Shown here piece by piece: positions 30,564 through 40,723 of a stretch of DNA of 64,000 bases (its first letter is position 1; each line of letters begins with the position of its first letter). The stretch is from Gammaproteobacteria bacterium (GTDB lineage Bacteria; Pseudomonadota; Gammaproteobacteria; Pseudomonadales; IMCC2047), in contig JAJFKB010000010.1 of NCBI GenBank assembly GCA_021773395.1, positions 62,001 through 126,000 on the forward strand. Direction: 5' to 3'. Under the pieces are notes generated by a model. The model made no database searches. It had not been told where the DNA came from and worked only from the letters and a program-made list of their open reading frames with translations. A program made the position numbers and the translations under genes.

Positions 30564-31280
30564 CTATTCAGACAATGCAGCTTTTTGCAATTCGATCAAC
30601 TGAGAAACGCCGGTTTGCGCAAGCCTTAGCATTTCCTGCAGTTCGTCACCACTAAAAGTACCGTCCTCAGCCGTCCCTTGTACCTCAACGAAGCCCCCCG
30701 CGTCGGTCATGATCACATTCATATCAGTCTGTGCATTAGAGTCTTCAGCGTAATCCAGATCCAGAACAGATTGCCCCTTATATACACCCACCGACACCGC
30801 AGCGATCATGTGCTTAATGGGGTTCTCCTTAAGTTTACCCTTGGCCATCAGTGCATTAATGGCGTCAGCCAGTGCAACGCAAGCCCCTGTTATTGAGGCG
30901 GTGCGGGTTCCACCGTCAGCCTGTATGACATCACAATCAAGCACAATGGTATTTTCACCCAATTTTTTCAGGTCAATCGCAGCCCTTAAAGACCGTCCGA
31001 TAAGCCTTTGTATCTCAACTGTTCGACCACCCTGCTTCCCGCGGGCAGCTTCACGCCCCATCCGAGAACCCGTGGAACGTGGTAACATGCCGTATTCGGC
31101 TGTCACCCACCCTTCTCCTCTTCCCTTTAAAAATCCGGGCACGCCATAATCAACGCTGGCAGTACAAATCACTTTGGTATCACCGAATTCGACCAATACC
31201 GAACCCTCAGCATGTTTGGTATATCGACGGGTTATATTAACGGGTCTTAATTGATCGGCTGATCTACCACTTGGTCGCAT
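30564..31280 (-). CDS. rph: Ribonuclease PH
   Basis: A 238-residue phosphorolytic 3'-5' exoribonuclease that trims tRNA 3' ends. It shows [14 protein letters not shown] at the start, the [12 protein letters not shown] block (near 63-74), the [21 protein letters not shown] segment, and the active-site [14 protein letters not shown] (near 113-126). Full length, unlike the frameshifted gene of E. coli K-12. It is transcribed divergently from yicC across a symmetrical promoter region (31310-31347). Confidence 0.98.
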   Translation of the reverse strand: MRPSGRSADQLRPVNITRRYTKHAEGSVLVEFGDTKVICTASVDYGVPGFLKGRGEGWVTAEYGMLPRSTGSRMGREAARGKQGGRTVEIQRLIGRSLRAAIDLKKLGENTIVLDCDVIQADGGTRTASITGACVALADAINALMAKGKLKENPIKHMIAAVSVGVYKGQSVLDLDYAEDSNAQTDMNVIMTDAGGFVEVQGTAEDGTFSGDELQEMLRLAQTGVSQLIELQKAALSE

Positions 31281-31309
31281 AGCTTTTCCTAATTTTGATT
31301 GGCATAAAA

Positions 31310-31347
31310 TGCAGCATTATAACCCTTAATCCCTGTATAATGCTGCA
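31310..31347. promoter_or_regulatory. Divergent rph/yicC promoters inside a perfect 12-bp inverted repeat
   Basis: TGCAGCATTATA (31310-31321) and TATAATGCTGCA (31336-31347) are perfect inverted copies separated by 14 bp. Each arm contains a consensus -10 hexamer pointing outward: plus strand 31336-31341 toward yicC and minus strand 31316-31321 toward rph. The -35 region of each promoter falls in the other arm, so the two promoters overlap face away. Confidence 0.65.
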
Positions 31348-31391
31348 GGATTTTAGGTGGCATTATGTGCCCGTAAGCCAGGAGATATTGC

Positions 31392-32258
31392 ATGACAACC
31401 AGCATGACCGCTTTCGCCAGACAAGAGGTACAGACTGACTGGGGCGTCCTTATATGGGAAATTCGATCAGTTAACCACCGTTATCTGGAGATGCATTTCA
31501 GGCTTCCTGACAATTTCCGGGATCTGGAACCCGTATTGCGCGAGCAAGTCAGAAAAAACCTGGCAAGGGGCAAAATTGAGTCCACCCTTTACTATCGCAA
31601 CAACCAAAAAGAAAGCGACAATTTGAGACTAAATACAGACCTTCTCAACCAGCTAAGCTGCACTCTTAAAAAGGTTGAAGAGCACGATATTGAGACGCAA
31701 AGTGTCAGCGCCCTGGAATTGCTGCAGTGGCCTGGCGTACTGCAAACCGAAGAAGTGGAATATGAACAAATCAAACTAGCCGCCACAGAGCTCTACCGGC
31801 AAGCATTAGAGCAATTAACTGAAATGCGGTCTCAGGAAGGGGCGGCGCTCGCCAAGCTTATCACGCAACGGCTAAATAGAATTGCCAAGGTAACTGCGGA
31901 GGTTAGACAAGCAATACCTGAAATTTTGCAGCTGCAGAAAGATAAATTGCTATCCCGTTTTGAAGAGATCAAAATTGAGCTGGATCCTTCCCGGATCGAG
32001 CAGGAAACGGTGTTACTTCTCCAAAAATATGATGTCGACGAAGAGATGGATCGATTGGAGACGCATGTCAAAGAGGTAAAGCGTACATTGAAAAAGAAAG
32101 GTGCTGTCGGCCGGCGTCTCGATTTCCTGATGCAGGAACTCAACCGCGAAGCCAACACACTTTCTTCAAAAGCCATCGATACCGACGTAACGCAGGCGGC
32201 TGTAGAACTCAAAGTCCTTATAGAACAAATGCGTGAACAGATACAGAATCTAGAGTAA
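31392..32258 (+). CDS. yicC: YicC-family endoribonuclease
   Basis: A 288-residue YicC family protein. It opens with TSMTAFARQE and WEIRSVNHRYLEMHFRLP (about residues 19-36), has a helical middle with the conserved ALELLQWPGVL, and ends with GRRLDFLMQELNREANTLSSKA (about 245-266), the DUF1732 signature. Recent work shows YicC is an endoribonuclease acting on small RNAs in E. coli. It is divergent from rph and followed 16 bp later by gmk. Confidence 0.94.
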   Translation: MTTSMTAFARQEVQTDWGVLIWEIRSVNHRYLEMHFRLPDNFRDLEPVLREQVRKNLARGKIESTLYYRNNQKESDNLRLNTDLLNQLSCTLKKVEEHDIETQSVSALELLQWPGVLQTEEVEYEQIKLAATELYRQALEQLTEMRSQEGAALAKLITQRLNRIAKVTAEVRQAIPEILQLQKDKLLSRFEEIKIELDPSRIEQETVLLLQKYDVDEEMDRLETHVKEVKRTLKKKGAVGRRLDFLMQELNREANTLSSKAIDTDVTQAAVELKVLIEQMREQIQNLE

Positions 32259-32274
32259 CCGGGCAGCTCTCATT

Positions 32275-32916
32275 ATGACTAAAAGCAGAGGAATCCTTTA
32301 TATTATTTCAGCGCCGTCAGGAGCCGGGAAAACCAGTCTCGTGAGGGCACTCACCGAGCAGGAACCCTCCATCCAGGCTTCCGTTTCCTTTACCACAAGG
32401 GAAAAGCGGGGAGGCGAGCGGGACGGCGAGCACTATAATTTTATTAGTAAAGAGCAGTTCGAAGAGATGCTCGAAAAAGGAGATTTTTTAGAGCATGCAA
32501 ATGTTTTCGGCAATTATTACGGAACCTCCTGCTCATCAGTCGAGACGCTGTTAAGTGCCGGCCAGGATGTAATATTGGAAATCGACTGGCAAGGTGCTGT
32601 TCAGATAAGAAAGCTCCAGCCCGAATGCATAAGTATTTTCGTTCTGCCACCGTCAAAGAAGGCTTTACGGGAACGTCTTGAGGGACGCGGCCAAGACGCT
32701 AAAGCCACTATAGACAAACGTATGGCTCAAGCCGTCAACGAAATGTCCCATTTTGCCGAGTATGACTATTTATTGGTCAACGATGACTTTGATGTGGCAC
32801 TTGATCAGCTGAAAGCGATTATTCTTTCGAAGCATCTGGCCATTCAATCACAGGCAAATACTTTGATAGAGCTACTGAAAGAGTTGTTAGCCATTGACGA
32901 AACAACTATTAATTAA
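32275..32916 (+). CDS. gmk: Guanylate kinase
   Basis: A 213-residue nucleoside monophosphate kinase turning GMP into GDP. It has the P-loop [11 protein letters not shown] (about 12-22), the GMP-binding [19 protein letters not shown] region (about 38-56), and [11 protein letters not shown]. Length is standard. It lies between yicC and rpoZ in the conserved gmk-rpoZ-spoT run that ties guanine-nucleotide supply to (p)ppGpp metabolism. Confidence 0.98.
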   Translation: MTKSRGILYIISAPSGAGKTSLVRALTEQEPSIQASVSFTTREKRGGERDGEHYNFISKEQFEEMLEKGDFLEHANVFGNYYGTSCSSVETLLSAGQDVILEIDWQGAVQIRKLQPECISIFVLPPSKKALRERLEGRGQDAKATIDKRMAQAVNEMSHFAEYDYLLVNDDFDVALDQLKAIILSKHLAIQSQANTLIELLKELLAIDETTIN

Positions 32917-32984
32917 GTAAACTTGCGCGCTCAATTTATAAGGCCGCATTACTAGCCTGTAGCATCAAGTCGGGACTTAAACAG

Positions 32985-33323
32985 ATGGCACGAATTACTG
33001 TAGAAGATTGTTTAGATAACGTTGAAAATCGTTTCGAGCTGGTGATGGTGGCTACCAAGCGTGCGCGACAGATAGCGACTGGCGGCAAAGACCCAATGGT
33101 CAACGAGGATAGCGATAAGGTGACCGTGATAGCACTACGTGAGATATCCGAAGGTCTAGTCACGAATGCGATATTGCACGGTCGCGTTGAGTTTGAAGAT
33201 GCTGCTTCTGTAGATATCGACACTGAATCTCTAGCAGCCGAGGCTTTTGAGTTCGAACAGGAACTGGTAAACCCGGAAGAGGTTACTGAAGACAATGCCT
33301 CAGATGAAGGCGAAGAAGAATAA
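32985..33323 (+). CDS. rpoZ: RNA polymerase omega subunit
   Basis: A 112-residue omega subunit. The [20 protein letters not shown] start, [12 protein letters not shown] and [16 protein letters not shown] segments are conserved. The acidic C-terminal tail (from about residue 70) is longer than in E. coli omega. Omega forms part of ppGpp site 1 with beta-prime; the N-terminal MAR residues are intact. It precedes spoT, with a hairpin CTGCCTG...CAGGCAG at 33339-33360 in the gap but no T-run. Confidence 0.97.
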   Translation: MARITVEDCLDNVENRFELVMVATKRARQIATGGKDPMVNEDSDKVTVIALREISEGLVTNAILHGRVEFEDAASVDIDTESLAAEAFEFEQELVNPEEVTEDNASDEGEEE

Positions 33324-33496
33324 ATTCCGACGAGCATACTGCCTGTAATTTCGCAGGCAGCATACCCAGCTCACCGCCTGCAAAATAATATTTCCGTACA
33401 AACTCTGGTAAATTCTACCGCCCTTTGATAGTTTCAAGAAATATCCATTGTTAATGGCTGCATTAATCATTAACCCTGTGTTTTTTGGAGTATTTC

Positions 33497-35605
33497 TTGG
33501 TATCCATACATGACTTTTCCTGTCGTTTAGACAGCTATTTAGAGCCGGATCAGATCAATCTGGTCAAACGTGCCTATTTTTATGCCGAACAGGCACATGA
33601 TGGACAGTTTCGACAAACCGGTGACCCCTATATAACTCACCCACTGGCGGTAGCGAATATACTCGCCGAAATGCAAATGGATCATCAAAGCCTGATGGCG
33701 GCAATGCTACACGACGTCATAGAGGATACCGGTATTGGCAAGGGGGCTCTGGTCACCCAGTTTAATGATACAGTCGCTGATCTGGTCGATGGTGTCAGCA
33801 AATTAACGCACCTTGAATTTGAGACCGTAGCTGAAGCACAAGCGGAGAATTTCCAGAAAATGGCCCTTGCCATGGCAGAGGATATTCGAGTCATACTCAT
33901 AAAACTTGCTGACCGCCTGCACAATATGCGTACCCTAGGTGTGCTAAGCCCGGAGAAAAGGCGCCGTATCGCGCGCGAAACACTCGATCTCTATGCCCCG
34001 ATAGCAAACCGCCTGGGCATGAATGACGTGCGAGTGGAGCTGGAAGAGCTTGGCTTTAAAGCGATGCACCCCATGCGTTCTGAACGAATCGCCCAAGCTG
34101 TAAGACGCGCCAGGGGTAATCGCAAAGAAATTGTCAGTCAGATCCAGTCAGTATTATCCAATTTCCTGGAACAGGAGCAATTACCGGGAGTCGTGATTGG
34201 CCGCGAAAAACACCTGAACAGCATTTACCAGAAAATGAAGGTCAGGGGGAAATCCTTTATTGATATTATGGATGTCTATGCTTTTCGCATAGTAACGGAC
34301 AGCGTTGATAGCTGTTATCGAATTCTGGGCGTAGTGCATAATCTGTATAAGCCCGTTGAAGGTAGATTTAAGGACTATATCGCTATCCCGAAAAGCAATG
34401 GCTACCAATCATTGCACACGACGCTGTTCGGGATGCATGGTGTGCCCATTGAAATCCAGATTAGGACCCGGGAAATGGAGGAAATGGCCAATAGTGGCAT
34501 AGCCGCCCACTGGTCCTATAAAAGTAATGAAAGCAATAAACACAGCCATGCCCGCGCCCGTCAATGGATCAAGGATCTTCTGGAGATGCAGCAGCGCGCA
34601 GGTAATTCTCTGGAGTTTATTGAAAACGTCAAAACCGAACTCTTTCCTCACGAAGTCTACGTATTTACACCCAAAGGTGTCATTTTAGAGCTACCCGTGG
34701 GTGCCACACCGGTCGATTTTGCTTACGCAGTCCATACCGACCTGGGCAACACCTGTGTTGCCTGCCGCATAGATCGAAGACTCGCACCACTGAGCACAAC
34801 ACTCCAGAGCGGGCAGACCGTAGAAATAATTTCCGCACCTAGTGCCCGGCCTAATCTCGCTTGGTTAAATTTTGTCCTTACCGGAAAAGCAAGAGGCGGG
34901 ATACGGCACTTTCTCAAGCACCAAAAAGAGTCCGAGGCGGCATCTCTCGGAAAGCGCCTGCTAGAGAAGGCGCTATTGGAAATGGATATATCAATGGAGC
35001 AATTGGAACCATCTCAAATTAATCGTACCGTTGAGTATATTGGTGCGGCCTCAATTGATGAAGTTTTCGCCGATATTGGCCTGGGCAAACGCATGGCCTA
35101 TGCGATAGCGCGCCTGTTTATGGATGCAGATTCTAATCAGCAACTGGAAGCCGGCACAACTTCTAACTTCACAATCAAGGGAACGGAAGGCATGATCGTG
35201 AGCTTTGCCAAGTGCTGCCACCCTATACCCGGGGAACCCATTATAGGCCACCTTAGCGTTGGCAAGGGAATGGTAATTCATCGCGAAACCTGTCATAACA
35301 TTAAAGAGATCAGAACCAATCCCGAAAAATGCATGCTGGTCAACTGGGATGAACACATACAGAGGGAGTTCAATGTCGCCTTGCGGATCGAGGTCATTAA
35401 TCAGCGCGGCATCGTGGCCACCATTGCGACTATTGTGACCGCCGCAGACGCTAATATTGAGAAAATTAGTATCGAGGAAAAAGACGCGAAAATGAGCCTG
35501 ATCCATATGGAAATCTATATCAAAGACCGCTTACACTTGGCGCGGGTAATGCGTAGAATCCGTAATAACAGCGCTGTGAACCGCATTACACGTGCAAAAA
35601 GCTAG
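33497..35605 (+). CDS. spoT: Bifunctional (p)ppGpp synthetase/hydrolase SpoT
   Basis: A 702-residue stringent-response enzyme. Domain order: HD hydrolase (HPLAVANIL, HDVIEDT, HNMRT motifs, residues about 20-180), synthetase (YAFRIVTDSVDSCY, KSNGYQSLHT), TGS (FTPKGVILELP, near 385), and a C-terminal ACT domain. The start is taken as TTG at 33497: a GGAG ribosome site stands 6 bp upstream, and the resulting N-terminus MVSIHDFSCRLDSYL matches SpoT proteins. A TTG four codons earlier overlaps that GGAG and is less likely. Confidence 0.96.
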   Translation: MVSIHDFSCRLDSYLEPDQINLVKRAYFYAEQAHDGQFRQTGDPYITHPLAVANILAEMQMDHQSLMAAMLHDVIEDTGIGKGALVTQFNDTVADLVDGVSKLTHLEFETVAEAQAENFQKMALAMAEDIRVILIKLADRLHNMRTLGVLSPEKRRRIARETLDLYAPIANRLGMNDVRVELEELGFKAMHPMRSERIAQAVRRARGNRKEIVSQIQSVLSNFLEQEQLPGVVIGREKHLNSIYQKMKVRGKSFIDIMDVYAFRIVTDSVDSCYRILGVVHNLYKPVEGRFKDYIAIPKSNGYQSLHTTLFGMHGVPIEIQIRTREMEEMANSGIAAHWSYKSNESNKHSHARARQWIKDLLEMQQRAGNSLEFIENVKTELFPHEVYVFTPKGVILELPVGATPVDFAYAVHTDLGNTCVACRIDRRLAPLSTTLQSGQTVEIISAPSARPNLAWLNFVLTGKARGGIRHFLKHQKESEAASLGKRLLEKALLEMDISMEQLEPSQINRTVEYIGAASIDEVFADIGLGKRMAYAIARLFMDADSNQQLEAGTTSNFTIKGTEGMIVSFAKCCHPIPGEPIIGHLSVGKGMVIHRETCHNIKEIRTNPEKCMLVNWDEHIQREFNVALRIEVINQRGIVATIATIVTAADANIEKISIEEKDAKMSLIHMEIYIKDRLHLARVMRRIRNNSAVNRITRAKS

Positions 35606-35649
35606 AACACAATTTTATAGAACAAAACATCAACTAATCAGGAAAGCTA

Positions 35650-36036
35650 ATGAGTAATCGCTCAGTGATTTCGACCGCTAACGCTCCACAGGCAATTGGC
35701 ACCTACTCGCAAGCCATCAAGGCTGGCAATACCGTATACTTATCCGGCCAAATCCCTCTAGACCCTGAAACAATGGAACTGGTGGAAGGCATAGATGCTC
35801 AAATAGAACAGGTATTTAAAAATCTGTCAGCGGTTGCAGAAGCATCAGGCGGCACACTTGCTGATATCGTCAAACTCAATATATTTTTGACTGACTTAGG
35901 CAACTTCGCACAGGTTAATGAGCTCATGGCCAAGAATTTCTCCGAGCCCTACCCCGCCCGAGCAGCCATTGGAATCAACAGTTTACCCAAGGGTGCACTG
36001 GTTGAAATGGACGCTATAATGGTTCTCAGCGAATAG
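35650..36036 (+). CDS. ridA: RidA family reactive intermediate deaminase
   Basis: A 128-residue trimeric protein that hydrolyses reactive enamine/imine intermediates such as 2-aminoacrylate. It shows the family [14 protein letters not shown] opening, [10 protein letters not shown] (near residues 30-39) and the C-terminal [19 protein letters not shown] with the key Arg (near 104). It follows spoT by 44 bp with an AGGAAAG ribosome site. The spoT-ridA pair is conserved in gammaproteobacteria. Confidence 0.96.
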   Translation: MSNRSVISTANAPQAIGTYSQAIKAGNTVYLSGQIPLDPETMELVEGIDAQIEQVFKNLSAVAEASGGTLADIVKLNIFLTDLGNFAQVNELMAKNFSEPYPARAAIGINSLPKGALVEMDAIMVLSE

Positions 36037-36057
36037 ATTTTTCTAGAGGCTTTTCAG

Positions 36058-36984
36058 GTGACGCTGACCGAACTTCGCTATATTGTCACACTGGCAAGAG
36101 ACAGGCATTTCGGGCGGGCCGCCGAACATTGCCACGTTAGTCAGCCCACACTCAGCATTGCTGTTAAAAAGCTGGAAGATGAGCTTGGCTTAGTAATCTT
36201 TGAGCGTATAAAACACAGCATTCGCGTTACACCGCTGGGCCAGCAAGTTATTGACCAGGCGGAGAAAGTGCTAAACGAAGCGTCGGTAATCAAGCGCATA
36301 GCAGAATCTGGTAAGGATCCGCTCAACAGTCCATTACGCCTTGGCGCAATTTTCACTATCGGGCCCTATTTGTTTCCGCATTTGATTCCTCAAATGCAAC
36401 GTCTCGCCCCTAAAATGTCACTTTATCTCGAGGAAAACTATACCGCTATACTCAGAAAAAAACTGATCAGCGGAGAGCTTGATGTGATAGTCATCGCACT
36501 GCCTTTTACCGAGAAGGAAGTACTCACGAAGTCTCTTTATGACGAGTCCTTTGTGCTATTACTACCCGAGAACCATCCACTTGCTGAAAATGGTCAGATT
36601 GATCGGAATGAAATTACTTCAAAGCAAATGCTGTTGCTGGGTGAAGGACACTGTTTCAGAGACCAGGTACTTAAAGCATGCCCCGGCATTTTGGATTCTT
36701 TAGAGGCAGAACCGGACGCATCACCTATCACCGAAGGCAGCTCACTGGAGACCCTGCGCCACATGGTTGCATCGGGATTCGGGATTACCATCCTGCCTCA
36801 AACCGCTGCGGGTACGCAGTATTACGCCGAGGGCCTGCTGACCACTCGCCGTTTTAAATCACCGACACCTAGCCGTACCGTAGCGCTTGCCTGGCGCACA
36901 AGCTTCACCCGGCCTCAGGTAATAGATGTTTTGAATCAGGCAATACGCGCCTGTCAGCTCAGCACACCCTCTGACAGCTCGTGA
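36058..36984 (+). CDS. oxyR: Hydrogen-peroxide-sensing LysR regulator OxyR
   Basis: A 308-residue LysR-type regulator. The N-terminal winged HTH is at residues 1-60. The redox cysteines are Cys199 and Cys208 in GEGHCFRDQVLKACPG, the same numbering as E. coli OxyR, and form the peroxide-induced disulfide. The start is a GTG at 36058; the MTLTELRYIVTLARDRHFGRA opening fits the family. It lies 21 bp after ridA and overlaps recG by 4 bp. The oxyR-recG operon is known from Pseudomonas. Confidence 0.96.
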   Translation: MTLTELRYIVTLARDRHFGRAAEHCHVSQPTLSIAVKKLEDELGLVIFERIKHSIRVTPLGQQVIDQAEKVLNEASVIKRIAESGKDPLNSPLRLGAIFTIGPYLFPHLIPQMQRLAPKMSLYLEENYTAILRKKLISGELDVIVIALPFTEKEVLTKSLYDESFVLLLPENHPLAENGQIDRNEITSKQMLLLGEGHCFRDQVLKACPGILDSLEAEPDASPITEGSSLETLRHMVASGFGITILPQTAAGTQYYAEGLLTTRRFKSPTPSRTVALAWRTSFTRPQVIDVLNQAIRACQLSTPSDSS

Positions 36985-39095
36985 GCAACTCACTACCCCT
37001 TAATAAGCAGCCAGTCGACTCTCTCAAGGGTGTTGGAAAACAAACCTCTGAACGCCTGTCACGCATCAATATTACCAGCATTCAGGATCTTCTTTTTCAT
37101 CTGCCCCTGCGTTACCAGAATAGAACAACAGTCACCCCAATAGGCGCATTAAGAGATGGCCTCGAAGTGGTAGTAGAAGGGACTGTTTTAGCCTGCGATA
37201 CGGTTACTGGCCGTAGACGCAGCCTGTTATGTCGAATTGGAGATCAAACCGGCATCACTAGTTTACGCTTCTTTTATTTCAGCAATGCTCAGAAAAACAT
37301 GCTGCAAAAAGGAAATAGAATTCGATGCTTTGGCGAAGTTAGACGAGGAGCTTCTGGACTGGAATTCTATCATCCGGAATATAGTCTGATTAACCACAAT
37401 GACCATGGTAATGGCGCTATCGACCTGGCAGATAGGCTTACTCCTGTTTACCCGCTAACAGAAGGCATCAGTCAAAACAAATTACGCCAGCTTGCCGCGC
37501 AGGCGGTCAAAATGCTAGCAAACACAAGTTTGCTAGCCGATCTATTGCCCAAGCCCTGTCAAAATACAAACGATAAGTTCAGTATGGCGGAAACACTGGC
37601 TTTTCTCCATGCCCCACCCGTCCACCAAATCTCGGAACAGGAGATCAGAATGCTGGAGCAAAAATGTCATCCACTCCAGCAAAGACTTGCCCTGGAGGAA
37701 TTGACAGCACACCAGCTCAGTCTTCTGCAACTGCGAAAGCAAATACGCTCCAACCGGGCAAAATCGCTACCACAGGACAACAAGCTGACTAAACAATTTC
37801 TGCAGCAGCTGCCATTTCAATTGACCCCGGCACAAAAACGTGTGGCTCATGAGATAGGCGCTGACTTAGCCGACAACAAACCTATGCTCAGGCTTATTCA
37901 GGGCGATGTTGGCTCCGGAAAAACCGTTGTCGCAGCAATGGCAGCTTTGCAAGCAGTGGCTGGAGGACAGCAAGTGGCATTAATGGCACCGACAGAAATC
38001 CTGGCCGAACAACATTTAAAGAATTTCCAGCATTGGATGGCTCCGCTTAAGCTTAATATCGCCCGGTTAACCGGCAAACAAAAAGCCAAAGAACGCCAAT
38101 CTCAACAACATATTCTCGATAAAGGGATCGCCCAGATTGCAATTGGCACCCACGCACTTTTTCAAAAAGGCGTGTCATTCCGAAGTCTGGGGCTGGTCAT
38201 CATTGACGAACAGCACCGGTTTGGCGTTCACCAAAGGCTGGCATTATTGGAAAAGGGGGCGGAGCAGGGCCTCACACCCCATCAACTCATTATGACTGCA
38301 ACACCTATCCCGCGCACACTGACAATGTGCGCGTACGCAGATCTGGATTGTTCCATTATTGACGAACTACCCCCAGGCAGAAAACCTGTGGAAACCCTTT
38401 TGATTAGTGAACAAAAACGCAACCAGGTAATCGACCGGGTGCGTAACGCATGTAATACAGGTACGCAGGTTTACTGGGTTTGCACACTTATCGAGGAATC
38501 CGAAGCGCTGCAATGCCAAGCCGCAGAGGCAACAATGGAACTCCTCTCCAGCGCGCTCCCGGAGCTTCGAATCGGTTTGATCCACGGTCGCCTGACCAGC
38601 GGCGCTAAAGCAGAAATCATGCACCAGTTTAAAATCGGCGCAATCCAGCTACTGGTGGCTACCACTGTAATTGAAGTCGGTGTAGATGTAGAAAATGCAA
38701 GTCTGATGATTATTGAAAACCCTGAACGTTTGGGACTGGCACAACTACACCAGCTTAGAGGTCGAGTCGGGCGTGGAAAAACACAAAGCTATTGCGTACT
38801 CATGTACGCCTCTCCGCTATCAGAAAACAGCCGCCAACGTTTAACCGTCATGCGCGAGACAAACGATGGTTTTAAGATAGCAGAAAAGGATCTGAAACTA
38901 CGTGGCCCTGGTGATGTTCTAGGCACCAGACAAACAGGAATTGCGGTATTTAAAATTGCCGATTTGGAGCGCGACAGCGAACTGATACCTCAAGCACAAA
39001 ATTGTGCTAAGTCGATCATCCATGACAGACCTGAGCTACTTAATCCTTTGTTAGAAAGATGGCTGGGCAATCAACAGTCATATGGGAAAGTATAG
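36981..39095 (+). CDS. recG: ATP-dependent DNA helicase RecG
   Basis: A 704-residue helicase that remodels stalled forks and branched DNA. The N-terminal wedge/OB domain is followed by Walker A GDVGSGKTVVA (near residue 310), the DEQHRFG box (near 411), the TATPIPRT motif, and the C-terminal helicase part with QLRGRVGRG. The C-terminal TRG motif is in GTRQTG. The start is a GTG overlapping the oxyR stop by 4 bp, so it is translationally coupled to oxyR. Full length. Confidence 0.97.
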   Translation: MSNSLPLNKQPVDSLKGVGKQTSERLSRINITSIQDLLFHLPLRYQNRTTVTPIGALRDGLEVVVEGTVLACDTVTGRRRSLLCRIGDQTGITSLRFFYFSNAQKNMLQKGNRIRCFGEVRRGASGLEFYHPEYSLINHNDHGNGAIDLADRLTPVYPLTEGISQNKLRQLAAQAVKMLANTSLLADLLPKPCQNTNDKFSMAETLAFLHAPPVHQISEQEIRMLEQKCHPLQQRLALEELTAHQLSLLQLRKQIRSNRAKSLPQDNKLTKQFLQQLPFQLTPAQKRVAHEIGADLADNKPMLRLIQGDVGSGKTVVAAMAALQAVAGGQQVALMAPTEILAEQHLKNFQHWMAPLKLNIARLTGKQKAKERQSQQHILDKGIAQIAIGTHALFQKGVSFRSLGLVIIDEQHRFGVHQRLALLEKGAEQGLTPHQLIMTATPIPRTLTMCAYADLDCSIIDELPPGRKPVETLLISEQKRNQVIDRVRNACNTGTQVYWVCTLIEESEALQCQAAEATMELLSSALPELRIGLIHGRLTSGAKAEIMHQFKIGAIQLLVATTVIEVGVDVENASLMIIENPERLGLAQLHQLRGRVGRGKTQSYCVLMYASPLSENSRQRLTVMRETNDGFKIAEKDLKLRGPGDVLGTRQTGIAVFKIADLERDSELIPQAQNCAKSIIHDRPELLNPLLERWLGNQQSYGKV

Positions 39096-39228
39096 TAATT
39101 ATCATAACTATTCTGGGAAAATCAGTAATTGGTAGTATACTCAGGATAAAGGACTCCTACTTACAACAAGCCGTATTTTCAGAGTTTATAAACTGGTTTG
39201 GCAGGGATGTTGCGCCGACAAACATCAC

Positions 39229-40668
39229 ATGGTAGTTGCAATTTCAAGTAGCGAGATTAGTGTTGTGAAAGTTCCAAACCATATCGCCAAGCATATGGAA
39301 GAGCTCAACCTTCCATACGAAATTGAACAACAGGATAATGATTTACTGACCTCACGTATTCAGCGCGCCAATGTGAATTCGAAGCTGTTAGCGCGCTGCC
39401 TTTATCTAAAGGCTGGCGATCAAACCATCAGATATGTGGGTTCGGTAACCGCGTTATTCAGTATCGACGCCGTAAGTGAGCATTTAAAGAAAAAGTGCTC
39501 GCCCTTGTCAATTGAAGAAGAACAAAGTCTAAATGCACGTCAGGGTTGTGAGAGTGTTAACGCAGTCCCAACAACAAACAGCCCAGCTACACTGATAGAT
39601 GAAGGACTTTTAAAGGCACAGAAAGTCTATCTGCCTTGCGGCATAAAAAATCTGTTTATTGTAGTAAGCGGCGCGGTAGTATCTAAACTTTATGCTGACT
39701 GCCCTACACTAAAAGCGGATATCGCTTTACCCAGTCTTGATGATTATGACCAGGGTCTGACACATAACGATATCAGTGATATCCATAATGCAATCCGAGG
39801 TTATACTTCCCTCAGAATCAAGAAAGAGCTACAAGACACTTTAAGCATTCCGCCCCTGCCTATGATTGCTCAGCAGATACTGGAACTAAGATCAAACCCA
39901 TCGGCTGATATTGAGGATCTGGCAAAAATCGTCGGACTGGATCCCGCGCTTGCAGCACAGGTAGTAGGCTGGGCATCCTCCCCCTATTACTCGGCACCAG
40001 GGAAAATAAATTCTATTCATGATGCCATCGTACGTGTATTGGGTTTTCAGCTGGTCATGAATCTGGTTTTGGGGCTCTCCATTGGAAAAACGCTCAAGTA
40101 TCCTGAAGAATGCCCCTATGGTATTAAGTCCTTTTGGCAGCAATCTATCTACTGTGCGATTACCATGGAGAAGCTTAATCGCGCAATCAACAGTGAGCAA
40201 AGAGCTTCACCTGGACTCTGTTATCTGATTGGTCTGCTTAATAATTTCGGATATTTGGTGGTTGCTCATATTTTTCCAAACTATTTTCAGCAAATCAACC
40301 AACTGCAGCTGGCCAATAGGCACCTTCTATACTGTCATATCGAATTTTATCTGTTAGGCGTCTGCCGAGATCAAATAAGCAGTCACTTACTACAAGCCTG
40401 GAAGCTGCCAGCAGAAGTATCCACGGCGCTAAGATTTCAGCACTTAGCTGACTACTCAGGACACCATCATACTTACGCAAATCTGTGCTTTATCACGAAA
40501 CGCTTACTCAAAGCCAAGGGCATTGGTCAGATACCCTACAGTACTATACCCGTGCATCTTTACGAGCGGTTAGGTCTTGAACCCAATGCAATCGAACAGG
40601 TCATGAATGATGTTTTCGATTCTTCCCAGGAAATCGACCAGATGACCAGTCTGTTCGTAAAAAACTAG
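39229..40668 (+). CDS. YbaK-like domain fused to HDOD domain
   Basis: A 479-residue two-domain protein. Residues about 10-155 resemble the YbaK/aminoacyl-tRNA deacylase (EbsC) fold, including IAKHMEELNLPYE and YLPCGIKNLFIVVSG. Residues about 200-400 are an HDOD signalling domain with SIPPLPMIAQQILELRSNPSA and GLDPALAAQVVGWASSPYYS. HDOD domains lack HD catalytic residues and usually act in signalling. The same fusion is found in Pseudomonas-type genomes, but its function is not known to me. It is a single gene between recG and ubiC. Confidence 0.85.
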   Translation: MVVAISSSEISVVKVPNHIAKHMEELNLPYEIEQQDNDLLTSRIQRANVNSKLLARCLYLKAGDQTIRYVGSVTALFSIDAVSEHLKKKCSPLSIEEEQSLNARQGCESVNAVPTTNSPATLIDEGLLKAQKVYLPCGIKNLFIVVSGAVVSKLYADCPTLKADIALPSLDDYDQGLTHNDISDIHNAIRGYTSLRIKKELQDTLSIPPLPMIAQQILELRSNPSADIEDLAKIVGLDPALAAQVVGWASSPYYSAPGKINSIHDAIVRVLGFQLVMNLVLGLSIGKTLKYPEECPYGIKSFWQQSIYCAITMEKLNRAINSEQRASPGLCYLIGLLNNFGYLVVAHIFPNYFQQINQLQLANRHLLYCHIEFYLLGVCRDQISSHLLQAWKLPAEVSTALRFQHLADYSGHHHTYANLCFITKRLLKAKGIGQIPYSTIPVHLYERLGLEPNAIEQVMNDVFDSSQEIDQMTSLFVKN

Positions 40669-40723
40669 GGCTTTGTCCAGCTTGGGAAGACAACCGATGA
40701 ATCCACCTTTATAATGCAGCTCG

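Noticed and set aside
33339-33360. Hairpin between rpoZ and spoT as terminator
   Set aside because: The 7-bp stem is not followed by a T-run, so it is unlikely to be an intrinsic terminator; it may only be a processing hairpin.
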